Source of the DNA: Isoetes taiwanensis
Lineage: Eukaryota; Streptophyta; Lycopodiopsida; Isoetales; Isoetaceae
Length of the DNA: 64,000 nucleotides
Direction of reading: 5' to 3'
Assembly: GCA_021234155.1 (NCBI GenBank)
Contig: JAJEKV010000283.1
Coordinates: 62,001-126,000, forward strand
This document shows, piece after piece, positions 43,429-54,340 of the stretch (its first letter is position 1; each line of letters opens with the position of its first letter). The translations under genes were made by a program, and so were the position numbers. The notes beneath the pieces were generated by a model. That model had not been told where the DNA came from and searched no databases. It worked only from the letters and a program-made list of their open reading frames with translations.

Positions 43429-45253
43429 CTAATCCAAGGCATCCACCATTTCGGGAAGACTTCCTAGCAACATCTCATGCACATCATCAGACAATGCAAA
43501 AGCTGCACTAGCACCTTTAACCCTGTGATTTATCTTCTTCATGGGAAATTTAGCTCCAATAACAGACTCTACTGGCACCAATACTTCTCTATCATCCAAC
43601 AGCTTATATTTGTTATGGCAACTTGGCAATTTCTGATAATAGTAAGCTTGATATGATGCGTCCACCGCATGATGCTCATTCTTGTAATCATCAATATTTG
43701 TTTGATCCAATACATGCTTTTCTCTAGTGCAAGCAAGAACATAGTATGGCACATCTTCCTCATTACCAGGAAGAGCAAAAGAAGCAAAATTATCACCAAA
43801 CTGTATCACATCATGTAACTCCTCTACCTCATTTGCAAACATTGCAGTTTCTGATTCCAATTCTGTACCTTCAGCATGTGCACATGGGACTAGCTTCTTC
43901 AATGTCCACTTTCCACAATGTTGAATAGACTCACATGCCTGCCATTCAAAGTTTATGCAGGCACTGCAAAAACAAGATAGTGGTCTAACCATCAGTAAGG
44001 TTGGGTCCTCCGGACTTATGGAAGATACACAGTGCCAGCTTTGGACACCAGGAAGGGGTTGCACATCAAATGGCTTTGACCTGTCAATCTCAGCCTCCTT
44101 CACTTCCCAATACACTCTACGAACTTGAGATTTCTTGTTTCTCAAAACAACACAGGCATCATGAGCACCCTTTATTTCAATCCCATGCTCTCTTCTTTGC
44201 TCACTGGCCAAGAGTTGCTTGGCCTTGGCAGCCTCTCCATCATGTTCCCCCTTCCCATGCCACGATCAGAAGAAATTCCATTGTACACGAATGCCATCGC
44301 GACAATGGTACGCATATGAAGTAGAATGATCTTCGGATTTGAACTGAAAGCAAACACAACCATCTGACCACGAGATGATACCGCATGTGAGATCCTCCAT
44401 TCTCTTTCAACCACTGAAGATGAAGTTGAAATGCATGTTGTACAAAATGTGTGTCATGACTTCTATCATCAGAAACATATAAGTGAACAGTCTTCTGCAA
44501 CTTACCATTTACCTTGAAGAGAGTGATGTGTACCAAAATAGTGATCTGGTCTGCATTCCAATGTTCAGACTGCACTTCTTTGAAGGGCTGCAATGTGTAA
44601 TTTTCTGCAAAGTCTACTACTGATATCACAGAATCATCTCTTAGACTCTGAATGCTTCTCCTAAATTCCTTGCTCTGCCAATGAGCTGCAAAGTTGTGAT
44701 GCACAAACTTTTTCATGTGATCAAACATGGCAGATAGCATGAAAGGAGCATCTGTTTGCTTCTCCACCAATCTTAGTCTTCTAGAAGTGCCCTTCCTTGA
44801 CTTCTCGTCCATATAACAGTAAGCCTGCCATTTAACATCATCTTCATTATTCTGATCAGTCTCTTTTGGACATAAGGGAATCTTTTGCTTACCACATTTT
44901 TCACAATCCCCCCTTATGCACTTCAGATTGTGCCACTCTTCCCTTTCCTCTTTTTGGCAAACCATTTCTCTCCAAAGAGTGCTAACATTACAAAATGTAA
45001 GCTTTTGTGCCTGACAAACCCCATCATGTGTACCAACAGCACATACATCACAATTGCAACTGCAATTTATGTGAAACTTCTGCCTCATAGAGTTGAAAGC
45101 TTTTCTGAAATTCTCTGCTTGTTCATGCTTGACACAACAGCAAGTGTTTCTCTCCTTCAATTTCCTTATGCAACTTGGTTTCAGGTATTCGAACATTCTA
45201 ATACCAACATCTGCATCTGGATTCTCCTCCACAAACTGCTCATACAGCTTAGC
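43429..45253 (-). pseudogene. Transposase-like gene, 3' exon
   Basis: The acceptor TGCAG (45254-45258) precedes AKLYEQFVEENPDADVG. The exon shows Cys-rich segments (CCCVKH; CNCDVC; CEKCGKQK), then VVDFAENYTLQPFKEVQSEH, HLYVSDDRSHDTHFVQHA, SDGC..QFKS and HGKGEHDGEAAKAK. This ordered set (DFxENY...EVQS.HW, SDGCxxQ, GHGKGxxDG) belongs to a widespread family of transposon-derived proteins in eukaryotes; the acidic residues in DFAENY and SDGC are candidate DDE-type catalytic residues. One frameshift near 44400 and one stop near 44265 interrupt it. The C-terminus (44211 to 43429) is open to the stop. It is the only transposase candidate for the 37316-58257 transposon. Confidence 0.65.
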
Positions 45254-45522
45254 CTGCACATTGCAAAAGAAAATATGTAAGTTGGAGAAGACTGTGCATT
45301 GAATACCTTAATACATATCCAGTACATAAGTAAGAAATACTATGTATACCAGTACATATCAGTTGTACATGTAAAAAGATTTGATTGAATCTGTACATAT
45401 TCAGTACATATGTACAGTAGATTATGTATAGTATCAATTTATAGTACATTTAATCCTACATCCTTACACTATGTACATATATATCACATAATATACATGA
45501 AATACTTCCAAGAGCAAGTAGA

Positions 45523-45527
45523 TGACC
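45523..45527. repeat. TGACC target duplication, left
   Basis: Matches 56806-56810. The neighbouring repeat unit at 56989-56993 shows the uninterrupted site (GTAGATGACCCCAT). Confidence 0.9.
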
Positions 45528-48003
45528 TGCTGCCACTCATGGCAGCATAGAAGAGCCTAGACATATCTGACATTTGGCTCATTGATTGCATGAGGAAATA
45601 TGAAGACCATTGGCTTTCAGAAGCACTTGAAGACTCAGTCAAACAGCAAAAGGAACAAATGTTTAGAAGAACCAAAGAAGGACATTCACTTGGTTATCTC
45701 AAAATTGGAGGATGGACAAGGTTTTTGATTATCATCCAAAGTACTAGAGATCACTCCTACAAGATTTGAAGTCACTTGTTGAAGAATTGCGAGGCATGAG
45801 CATGGTATGAAGTCTATTCCATGATTTGAGCATTTGAAGTTTGGATTCTTGATGTTGCAAGAGTTTTGCCCAGCCAATTTCCCATTTTTATAGCCATTTG
45901 ACTCATATTCCACCTTCCTATCTCTTGTCATCTCTACACTTCATACTATCATTTCCCATATACCTACATTTCATCATACCATACCTTGGGATTGTTCAAA
46001 TCACTTTTCCCTAGTCAAAATGACCCACACACTCATGATCCATCCATACATTCACAAGTTTACCAAAAGTAACAAAAAAAGTTGAGGCTTTACCCTACTT
46101 TCTCTCACTTCAAAAAACCTAGGGTTAAAATGATCAACTAGGTTGAGGAAAGGTTGTCACCTATGTCTAGTTGGCAAAAGTATTCTTTTTATGCCCACAT
46201 CATCACTCACAAGTCCACATCACTATTCACACGTGTCAACCCACATCATTTTCATTCCATATCCACCTCATTAAAACATTTTGACTAGGGGAAAGTTCTT
46301 TTGTCATCCAATGGTACCACATCAGCAGTACATTTGCCACCTCACCAAAATTTATGCCTAGTCACCCCCTTCACTCTTTGGACAAAAATCAAAGTGCTCC
46401 AAATCATCTTTTGACAAAACCACCTGGTAGCCCTTGTGAAAATATGCCACCTGGCACAAAAAAATTTTCAAATTGAGTTTATTTGGACCTCCTTAAGCTA
46501 CTTCTTGGGAAACGTGCCTTCTTTGGAAAAATGGCAAAACCTACCTACATCTACCCCCCCATCTATCTACCCTCTCATTTTCCGCCAAGTGGCGTCCCCC
46601 CTGGCGTGCCAGGTCGAATCACGAGCCGACGCTGGCGTGGGAGGAGACCACGCAATTAGTTGAAACGGCTTCAGAAGTCTATTTATATCCTTGTTTAACT
46701 TTTTGCTCTTGGCCTGTGGGATATATCTGCTGAAGGAAGCCAAGAACCCTTAATTTTTGCCAACCAAGAAACGGAATTTTTTGGCTGTATCCGACCACAA
46801 ATTCTCATCATTACCTTCCGAACCCACCTCTGCAACATCAAGAAAACCAAATCAAAGCTAAAAGACAAAGGATCTGGCCGTAGATTCAAGAATTTCAACA
46901 GAACAGGGCCTTTTTAAAGAGGGCAAATCTCTATGCGAAAGTTAGGGGCTTTTACGCTAAACTGAAGATTGCTGGTGTGAAGTACATGCAAAAGTGATCT
47001 CCTGCTGCGGATTCGACCCTCCTTGCTGTTCAAAGTGATTGTTGATCAGTAAAGCTGACCATAAATCTGTCCGTTTTTTCGGAAATATGCTTTGCTCATT
47101 AACTGTGGGCATCGAAAATGATGTGATTCCTCCAATTTGTTATATCAAGTGAATGAAAATCCAATTTGGTAATATCTTTCCCTTTGAAATTTTTGAAATT
47201 CCAAAAAATAGCTCTGAAATAGCTTTTATATTGCATAAAGACTAAAGAAAATTCAAAAAATAGATTATTTCGTTTCTTTCAACTAGTATGCATATCAATC
47301 AACACTGTTCTATGGTTAATAAAGAAAAAACTCTGTTCACCATAATGCCATTCCATATCTCATCACCTGAACTGCACCATTTGCATACTCTGTAGTTGAA
47401 CTCCTGAAGCTTTAGTGGTTTTAATAGCGAGGGTTGATTTAGAATATCTCTATTGTTCCTTTTACATAGCTTTCCTACCTAAATATCAACAAAATTTGAA
47501 AAAAGTATTCTCTGTGGCAAAAGACATAGTCTGTCAGTTCATAAAATCCCACAGTTCCAAAATATCTTCATCTTTAGACTGTATGAGTGTTTGCACGTGA
47601 CCCTTTAGACCCTTTAACACTTCCCCAGGTGGTTTCATTCAAAAAAGTTATTCTTAAAGAATTCTGCAAAAAGGAGCTCTCTGCCGAGAGCATTGACCAA
47701 ATTTTGACCTAGTCAGTTGTGTGATTTTAAAGTGCCAAATGATATCTGACTTCAGAATATATTTTGCACATATTTCACATCAATTGTCTAGTATACTATT
47801 GCATTAATTTCAGGAGAAAATTCAATTTATATTGCTCAGAATCAAAAGGTTAGTACTGTGTATTTTTTTCCAATTTGGGAAACTGGTTCTAACAGATTCC
47901 TTGAAAGTTGTTTCTGCAAATTTTGAGCAAAGAGTGGTTGCCTAAAGCAACCTGGAGGTCCTATACCATTCCAGTTGAGGGATTGCCAGGAATACCCTCA
48001 ACA
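45528..48003 (+). repeat. 5' LTR of the Gypsy element
   Basis: 2476 bp, from TGCTGCCACTCATGG to AATACCCTCAACA. Nearly identical to 54341-56805. Length is large for an LTR but within the range of plant Gypsy elements. Confidence 0.95.
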
Positions 48004-48006
48004 TCT

Positions 48007-48026
48007 TGGAGGCTCCTACCGAGATC
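48007..48026 (+). other. Candidate primer-binding site
   Basis: TGGAGGCTCCTACC starts 3 bases after the 5' LTR. It has the usual TGG start complementary to a tRNA CCA end, but I cannot name the tRNA. Confidence 0.4.
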
Positions 48027-48046
48027 CACCCTGGTTCTTGGGAACT

Positions 48047-49804
48047 ATGGCTCCTAGACGAAATGCTGAGACATCTGAACATGCTGAGGTACAAGATAAT
48101 GCAGAGGTACAAGCTACACCCCAAGGTATGTCTGTACATCTCAACAAATCTGTGAATCTAAACACAACTGTGCCTGCTCAATACTTTGAACTGAATGTTC
48201 CCATTCCTGTTCCTACATTTGATTCTACTATGAGTGCTAACAATTTTCTCAAGGTTTTTGATGAGTATTATCAAGAATATGGCCACAAGAAAGGTACCAA
48301 GTTCACTGAATTCAAGAAGTGCTTCAAAAATGATGAAGTAAGAGCTTGGTTGGAATATGTGATAAGTGATGGAACTAACACATGGGATGAGATTATCAAA
48401 AGATTCCTAGCAAGGTTTGGAAAGGTTTATGATCCTCAAGATCTTGTTTTTGAATTACAAACTTTCCATATTAGAAATGGTGAGACTATTCATCAATATG
48501 TAGAAAGATTTCATGTGTATCTCACCAAATGTCAAACTAATCAAGTGCCTCACCATACCTTGCATCTTGTTGCATCTTTTATAAGAGGTTTGACTGGCAG
48601 ACCGAGAGTACACAGGAAAATGCTTAAGATTTACAAGCAGGAGGGATTTGCTACCATTCACAAGGCTTTTAACAAGGCTATTGAAATTGCTGATGTGCTT
48701 TCTTCCTTGCCAGATGATGTTTATGCCACTAATGATCCTTTCTTCCCAGATTTTGAACAAGAGCATATGGGTCCAGATGCCATACCAGTTTATGCTATTC
48801 AGAAAGACAAGAAGAAATTCAAGACAACTGAAGAATCAGATAACGCTGCTGCTAATACCAAAATAGATGTTGACAAGGTTGCTGAGGCCCTACTTGAAGT
48901 GACCAAACAACTCCAGGAATTGAAGGCTTCAAGACCAGAAAGAAGAACTTATCCTCCATGTGCACATTGCATGAGAGACACTCATTCTTCTGAGATTTGT
49001 TGGTACAGGCTTTGTCTTAAATGCAATAAGAGAGGCCATTATGGTAAAGAGTGCCCTGTCTGTATTTTTTGCAAAGCCACAGGACACTATGAAGATAGAT
49101 GTAGTGTTAAAGAGTATTTTGCTAGACAAGAAAAAGCAAAGACTGCTGAAACCACTGCTTCAGTTAAATATTTGTCTGAAACTTCTTATCCTATAAGGTT
49201 TGTGCAGGAATCTGAAGAGCAGGAAGAAATTATGGCTGTGCACACCAGAGCTATGATGAAAGACAAGGAGGCAATTCGAGAAGAAACAGAAACAAGTGCT
49301 TTAGAAGGTAGAGGGAATAAAAACAAACCTGCAGAAGAAGGTAAACAACTGATACCCCCTCTGCCTTGTCAAAAGTTTCCGAGAAAAGATAAAGACAATG
49401 ATGAATTTGAGACTCTTATGAAAAGTTCAAAAATCAGTGTAGACCTACTCACATTGTTGAGAATTGCTCCTACTTACAGAAAAAAGATGCTTAGTTTGAC
49501 TCAGGAGGAACAAGTTAACCTCACACAAGAGGAGCAGATTGCTTTTACAAACCACATTGAAGAACAAATGCTGATACAAGATGAGCATGATCCAGGTGCC
49601 TTCACTTGTGCTGCCAACATTGGTAAAAGAGCTTTGTCCAAGGTATTACTAGATGGTGGTTCACCTTTAAATGTCATGCCACATCATGTGATGAGACAAT
49701 GTGGCTTAGAGATTGACAAAAAAGCCCCAATGGTACTTAAATCCTTCTCCAATTCAAAAAATAAACCCCATAGGGATTGTAAGCAAGGTACCTATAGATA
49801 TTGA
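48047..49804 (+). CDS. Gag polyprotein with start of protease
   Basis: The ATG at 48047 (MAPRRNAE) is the first Met past the LTR; the frame opens inside the LTR but that part is not gag. The retrotransposon gag domain is at about residues 50-220 (WDEIIKRFLARFGKVYDPQD; GETIHQYVERFH). Three CCHC zinc knuckles follow (C-x2-C-x4-H-x4-C) between 48959 and 49103; three knuckles is more than the usual one or two. The protease begins at about 49600 with LLDGGSPLNVMP, where the catalytic motif reads DGG rather than DSG/DTG. The frame then breaks near 49745. Confidence 0.85.
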   Translation: MAPRRNAETSEHAEVQDNAEVQATPQGMSVHLNKSVNLNTTVPAQYFELNVPIPVPTFDSTMSANNFLKVFDEYYQEYGHKKGTKFTEFKKCFKNDEVRAWLEYVISDGTNTWDEIIKRFLARFGKVYDPQDLVFELQTFHIRNGETIHQYVERFHVYLTKCQTNQVPHHTLHLVASFIRGLTGRPRVHRKMLKIYKQEGFATIHKAFNKAIEIADVLSSLPDDVYATNDPFFPDFEQEHMGPDAIPVYAIQKDKKKFKTTEESDNAAANTKIDVDKVAEALLEVTKQLQELKASRPERRTYPPCAHCMRDTHSSEICWYRLCLKCNKRGHYGKECPVCIFCKATGHYEDRCSVKEYFARQEKAKTAETTASVKYLSETSYPIRFVQESEEQEEIMAVHTRAMMKDKEAIREETETSALEGRGNKNKPAEEGKQLIPPLPCQKFPRKDKDNDEFETLMKSSKISVDLLTLLRIAPTYRKKMLSLTQEEQVNLTQEEQIAFTNHIEEQMLIQDEHDPGAFTCAANIGKRALSKVLLDGGSPLNVMPHHVMRQCGLEIDKKAPMVLKSFSNSKNKPHRDCKQGTYRY

Positions 49805-50081
49805 AGGGATTGTAGTGGCTGCTAATTTTGTAGTAGTTGCTTTTGAAGGTATGAATGAGAAATCAGATATTTATGACCTTCTTTTAGGAAGGAGATGGCT
49901 GTCCACAGTAGATGCTAGGCCTATATGGTCAAGAGGTGAGTGTACCATTACTGATGGCAAAAGGACAGTCACTATTTACAACAAGCTTGGGGAATTTGAA
50001 TCTTTTAACTATATTGAAGAAGATTTGTTGATGTCTAACCAACCGGTGAGTATGAAGTCATTATGGCTCAGCTTGATATAG
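49713..50081 (+). pseudogene. Remainder of the retroviral-type protease
   Basis: In a shifted frame: NFVVVAFEGMN, YDLLLGRRWLSTVDARPIWS. LLGRRWL is the conserved C-terminal half of Gypsy aspartic proteases (usual form LLGRPWL). A frameshift at about 49740-49770 separates it from the first half. Confidence 0.7.
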
Positions 50082-50525
50082 CAAAGAGACCATCAGACAA
50101 GTGTGAGACACTCAAGGAAAGTAGTAGTGCTTACTTATGGTTTGATGGTGGTGTTTCTAAGAAACTAAGCATAGCATCATCTGCTGCTATTCTCAAAGAT
50201 AAGGCCAGTAAATTAATGGCAAAAGTAGGCAGAATCCATTTGAATTCCACTTCTAACATGGCTGAGTATAAAGCATTGATTGCAGGATTGCAGGAGGCTA
50301 AGCACCTTGGCATTACTGACATTATTGTGTTTGGTGACTCCCAACTTGTGTGTAGACAGATCCTAGGAGATTATCAGACTAAGAACAAGGATATGCTCAT
50401 ACTTAGAGATCAAGCTTTAGAAGAATTATCAGGATTTTCAACTTGGGAGTCGTGATCATATAACCGTGAGAGTTCAATGAGGAGGCAGATGCCTTATGCA
50501 AGAGTGTCTTGCTTGAACATCTAGC
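50063..50525 (+). CDS. Extra RNase H domain located upstream of RT
   Basis: YLWFDGGVSKK, NMAEYKALIAGLQEAK, VFGDSQLVCRQI and (after a frame break near 50455) EEADAL supply the RNase HI acidic residues D, E, D, D. The sequence style (DGG, N.AEY.ALI.GL, GDSQLV) is that of the additional RNase H domains known from some plant Gypsy elements (Tat lineage). There the domain lies after the RT-linked RNase H; here it lies between protease and RT. A separate RT-linked RNase H remnant is at 51793-52040. Confidence 0.75.
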
Positions 50526-51640
50526 AGAAGGTGCTATTAAAGAAGAAGAGCTTGAAGAAGAAGAACTCAAACAACTTCATCCTATTCTGGTAATCAATGC
50601 TAGTACTGAAAAACAAGTAAGAGAAATCCAAATAGAGAAAAATGGTCAGAATAGAGTCTTGTATGTTGGAGATATGTTTAGAGAAGAAGATGAATGCACA
50701 TTAACTAATTTTTTTAATGAATGGAAGGATGTGTTTGCTTGGGACTATGATGAATTAGTTGGTGTTGATAAGAACATTTGTGAGTTTGAGATAAAGGTTA
50801 AGGAGGGTATCAAACCTGTGATGCAAAAACTCAGAAGAATCAATGTATCCTTGCTTGACTTAATCAGAGAAGAATTACTTAGAATGAAAGATGCAGGTGT
50901 GATCACTGAAATATCAAATCCAGAATGGTTGTCATGCATTGTGCCTGTTGAAAAAAAAAACAAAACTATTAGAATCTGCATTGACTATAGGGATTTGAAT
51001 AAAGCCAATCGTTAAAGATTGCTATCCTTTGCCTTTTTGGAAGAAGTTTTACATGCAGTTGCAGGTGGAAGGAGATCTACTCTTTCTTAGATGGATTCTC
51101 GTGGTTTAATCAGATCTCGTCCAAGCTAGAAGACCAGCCAAAGACAGCTTTTCATTACACCATGGGGAACTTTTGCCATGAAAAGAATGCCTTTTGGTTT
51201 GATGAATGCCCCAAAGAACTTTTCAAAGAACAATGGATGCTATCTTCAAGGACATGCCTTCAACTGCATTCGTGGTTTTTCTTGATGATCTTTGCTTGGG
51301 ATCAGCCTTAAAGGATCATTTTAATTATCTAACTAAAATATGTGTTATGTGCGTAAAAAGGGGTGTAAGTTTAAATCCCAAAAATGCGTGTTTCTCCGCT
51401 CCAAGGGAGGATTGCTAGGCCATGAAGTATCTTCCAAGGGGATTCAAGTAGCTGAAAGTAAGGTGGATGCCCCGAAAAACTAGCACCACCCAAAAACTGT
51501 TAGGGAAGTTAAAAAGTTTTTGGGGATGGTAAGTTTTCTCGAGGATGTATGTTCCACATTTCTCTAATACCGTGGGTTCTATATCTGATCTCACCAAGGT
51601 TAAGGTGTATACCAAACATGAGAGCAAGTTAATTATGGTT
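50509..51640 (+). pseudogene. Gypsy reverse transcriptase, broken
   Basis: The intact start (50509-51015) includes WKDVFAWDYDELVGVD, LRMKDAGVITEISNPEWLSC and RICIDYRDLNKA. After a stop at 51013-51015, pieces in other frames give SFLD (motif A region, near 51090), MPFGLMNAP (motif B, about 51190), VVFLDDL (motif C, about 51272, FLDD in place of YxDD) and SKGIQVAESKVD, VREVKKFLGMVSF of the thumb (about 51430-51540). At least four frame breaks. Confidence 0.8.
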
Positions 51641-51792
51641 GAATGGACTCACCGCCAGCTTGCTTTTGATAATATTATACAAGCCATCTCCAATCTGCAT
51701 TACTTAAACCTCCCGATACATCCAAACCCTTTGAGGCTTATATCAAGATAACCAAAAGGGTGTAGGATTAGTTCTCACTGCAAGAAGAAGAG

Positions 51793-52461
51793 GTGGTAAC
51801 TTTTGCCAGCAAAATTTGGTCTAACACTGAAATGAGATATCCAAGACTAGAAAAAAGTGCAGCAGCCCTTATGTTCTTGATTGATAGACAGGGACATCTC
51901 ATTCAAAAAAGCCATACTCAAGTGTACATGAAACAAAATCCTTTATCCTTGATGTTCTCAAAAAAGCAGCCTAAGGCTAAGATATGTAGATGGGCCTGCA
52001 AAATTCAAGCTTATGATATTGTTGTCAAAGTGATCACTTTAGTTAATGATCCTAGTTCATACTTGACTAATATCTTGTTCGAACAGGAAGATGAAGAAGG
52101 TTTGGCTAATGATGTTCAAGAGGATGCAGATGTAGATGTAAATCTTGTGCAGGAGGAAGATTGGCAAGAAGAGATAAGAAGGTTTCTGGAGCTGAATGAA
52201 ATACCAGAAGGGTTCAATTCTAGCCAAAAAAGAAGGTTCAAAGAAAAATGCAACAAATATAGACTAATTGGAAATGTGTTATGCAGGTATGACAAGGAAG
52301 GCATCATTCTAAGGTGTGTTGACAAAGAAGAAGCTAGATTAGTGGTGGAAGCATGCCATGAAGGGGTATGTGGTGGACACTTTTGCAAGCCAGATACCAC
52401 AAAGAAAGAAGATTTTGAGGTCTGGTTATTATTGGCCAACTCTTTTCAAGATTTGTTATGA
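51793..52461 (+). pseudogene. RT-linked RNase H and integrase N-terminus
   Basis: VTFASKIWSNTEMRYPRLEK and KICRWACKIQAYDIVV are the RT-linked RNase H. Then a linker and VVEACHEGVCGGHFCKP, the start of the integrase HHCC zinc-binding domain. A stop/frameshift follows at about 52460. Confidence 0.7.
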
Positions 52462-52544
52462 GACAATCAAGCACCATCATAAATAAAAGGTTTTTGGCGT
52501 ATGATTCTCCAACCAAATTGCATTAATCCGCCATAACTTCCCCA

Positions 52545-53444
52545 GGACCCTTCCAGACTTGGGGGCTTGATTTTATAGGACCTGTAGATCCTCCTTCTTC
52601 TGCACAACATCAGTACATCCTTGTGGCCACTGATTACTTTACAAAATGGGCTGAAGCTGTTCCCCTGAGACAAGCCAATGCATATACTACTGCCAGATTT
52701 ATCCATGAGAATATATGTGCCAGGTTTGGTATACCTTTTAAACTCATATCTGATAGGGGTAGTCAGTTTTTAAACGATGTCATAGCCACATTGCTAGCAA
52801 CTCTCAAAGTGAGACACTCCAAGAGCTCGTCTTATTATCCTCAAGGTAATGGCCAAGCAGAATCTACAAACAAAGTGCTCAAGACTATTCTCAAGAAGAC
52901 TATTAGTGTTTCAAAGAAAGATTGGCACATGAAGTTACATGATGCTTTATGGGCTTATAGAGTTACTACCAAAATCTCAACCAAGCATACACCTTTCAGC
53001 CTGGTTTATGGAGTAGAATCTATTGTCCCAATAGAATTAGAACTTCCCTCCCTGAGGATGGCCTTGAAACTAAATTTGGAAATGGAGGAAGCACTCAAAG
53101 AAAGATGTATACGACTTATGCAGTTGGAAGAGCACAGACATGAAGCTGAAAATGCAATATTATTAAAAAAAGCCAAAGATCTGGCAGCATTCAAGGCTGC
53201 ACATAAATTACAAGGTACATTGAGAGATGGGGAATTAGTTTTAAAATGGAATAAAGCAAAAGAGGATTGTGCCAGCAAATTTGAAGAGCTGTGGGAAGGT
53301 CCTTTTGAGGTTGCAGGAACAGCAGGCCAGGATTCTTACTGGTTGAGGTCCATATCAGAAGGAAGGGTCTTACCAAATCCTATCAATATTCTGCATTTGA
53401 AGAGGTATTGGCAACAACATGTTGCCCTTAGTTTGTTTGAATAA
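52545..53444 (+). CDS. Integrase catalytic core and C-terminal domain
   Basis: Begins GLDFIGPVDPP (first catalytic Asp at about 52568), then DYFTKWAEAVPLRQA, SDRGSQFLNDV (second Asp, about 52754) and YYPQGNGQAESTNK (Glu, about 52861), a full DDE set. It continues through the conserved TPFSLVYGVE and a C-terminal region to a stop at 53442-53444. This is the best preserved part of pol; the open frame proper starts at 52623. Confidence 0.85.
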   Translation, partial: GPFQTWGLDFIGPVDPPSSAQHQYILVATDYFTKWAEAVPLRQANAYTTARFIHENICARFGIPFKLISDRGSQFLNDVIATLLATLKVRHSKSSSYYPQGNGQAESTNKVLKTILKKTISVSKKDWHMKLHDALWAYRVTTKISTKHTPFSLVYGVESIVPIELELPSLRMALKLNLEMEEALKERCIRLMQLEEHRHEAENAILLKKAKDLAAFKAAHKLQGTLRDGELVLKWNKAKEDCASKFEELWEGPFEVAGTAGQDSYWLRSISEGRVLPNPINILHLKRYWQQHVALSLFE

Positions 53445-54340
53445 GAATTAGTAGCTATATTTAGAGTATGAGTTATTAGGGTAGAAACAGAGTCATGAAA
53501 TATTTCAAAAAGAAAAAAAAATTGCATTGCATTAGATATAAATTGTCCTGAAGATTAGTAAGTTAGAGCTTGAATTATTTATAAGTCTTAAAATGTGTGA
53601 AGTATGTTATGAGAAGTTAAATTTTCAAGTTAGATAAGTAAGTTGTAGGATTGCACCTTGTTGTCATAACCTTTTGCAGAGATAACTATTCTATGAGCTA
53701 AACGATTCTTGAAGAACAGGTATGTGGTGCTAATGATTAATTAAGCTTCCATGCAGGGACATCCACTGGCCATACATCATTCATTTCACCTTTTCACTCT
53801 CCATTATCTTCACCTCACATATGTGTGCTGCTATCATCCTCACCATCCAGCAAGCACACTCAGCTAACATGTTTGTTAGATACTGTATGCAGGTGCAGGT
53901 TCATCCTTGACTCATTCGCTCCATCTGCTCATTCATTCTCTTCACTTCACAAATGTGTGCTGCAATCATCTTTACCACCCAAAGAAGCACACTCAGCTAA
54001 TATGGTTGTTGTATACTGTATGCAGGTGTGTGTTCATCCTTGACTCATTCGGCTCCATCCGCTCATTCATTCTCTTCACTTCACACATGTGTTTGCCATC
54101 ATCTTTACCATCCAAAGAAGCACACTCGCCTAACATGTTTGTTAGATAACGTAGATGTGTTCACCCTCAATTTCATTCATCATCATCCGCTCCATGCTTG
54201 GCCTCGATTTCCATGAAGAACTCTGTTTCTCAAACATATGCATCATATCCACATTGCCATTCTTTTTTCCATCATGGCAATCTTCGCGACTTTGAAGTCA
54301 TCGTGGGTTTGGCAAACCCCTCCCTCTTTTTTTAGCATGA
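53445..54340. other. Gypsy 3' non-coding region with tandem repeats
   Basis: Three imperfect units of about 133 bp start near 53821, 53953 and 54087 (ATGTGTGCTGC...AAGCACACTCAGC). No gene. The end (CCCCTCCCTCTTTTTTTAGC) is pyrimidine-rich, so I cannot identify a normal polypurine tract. Confidence 0.75.

Noticed and set aside
47975-48046. Upstream start of gag within the LTR
   Set aside because: The first 24 codons are LTR sequence; the Met at 48047 fits a gag start just after the primer site.
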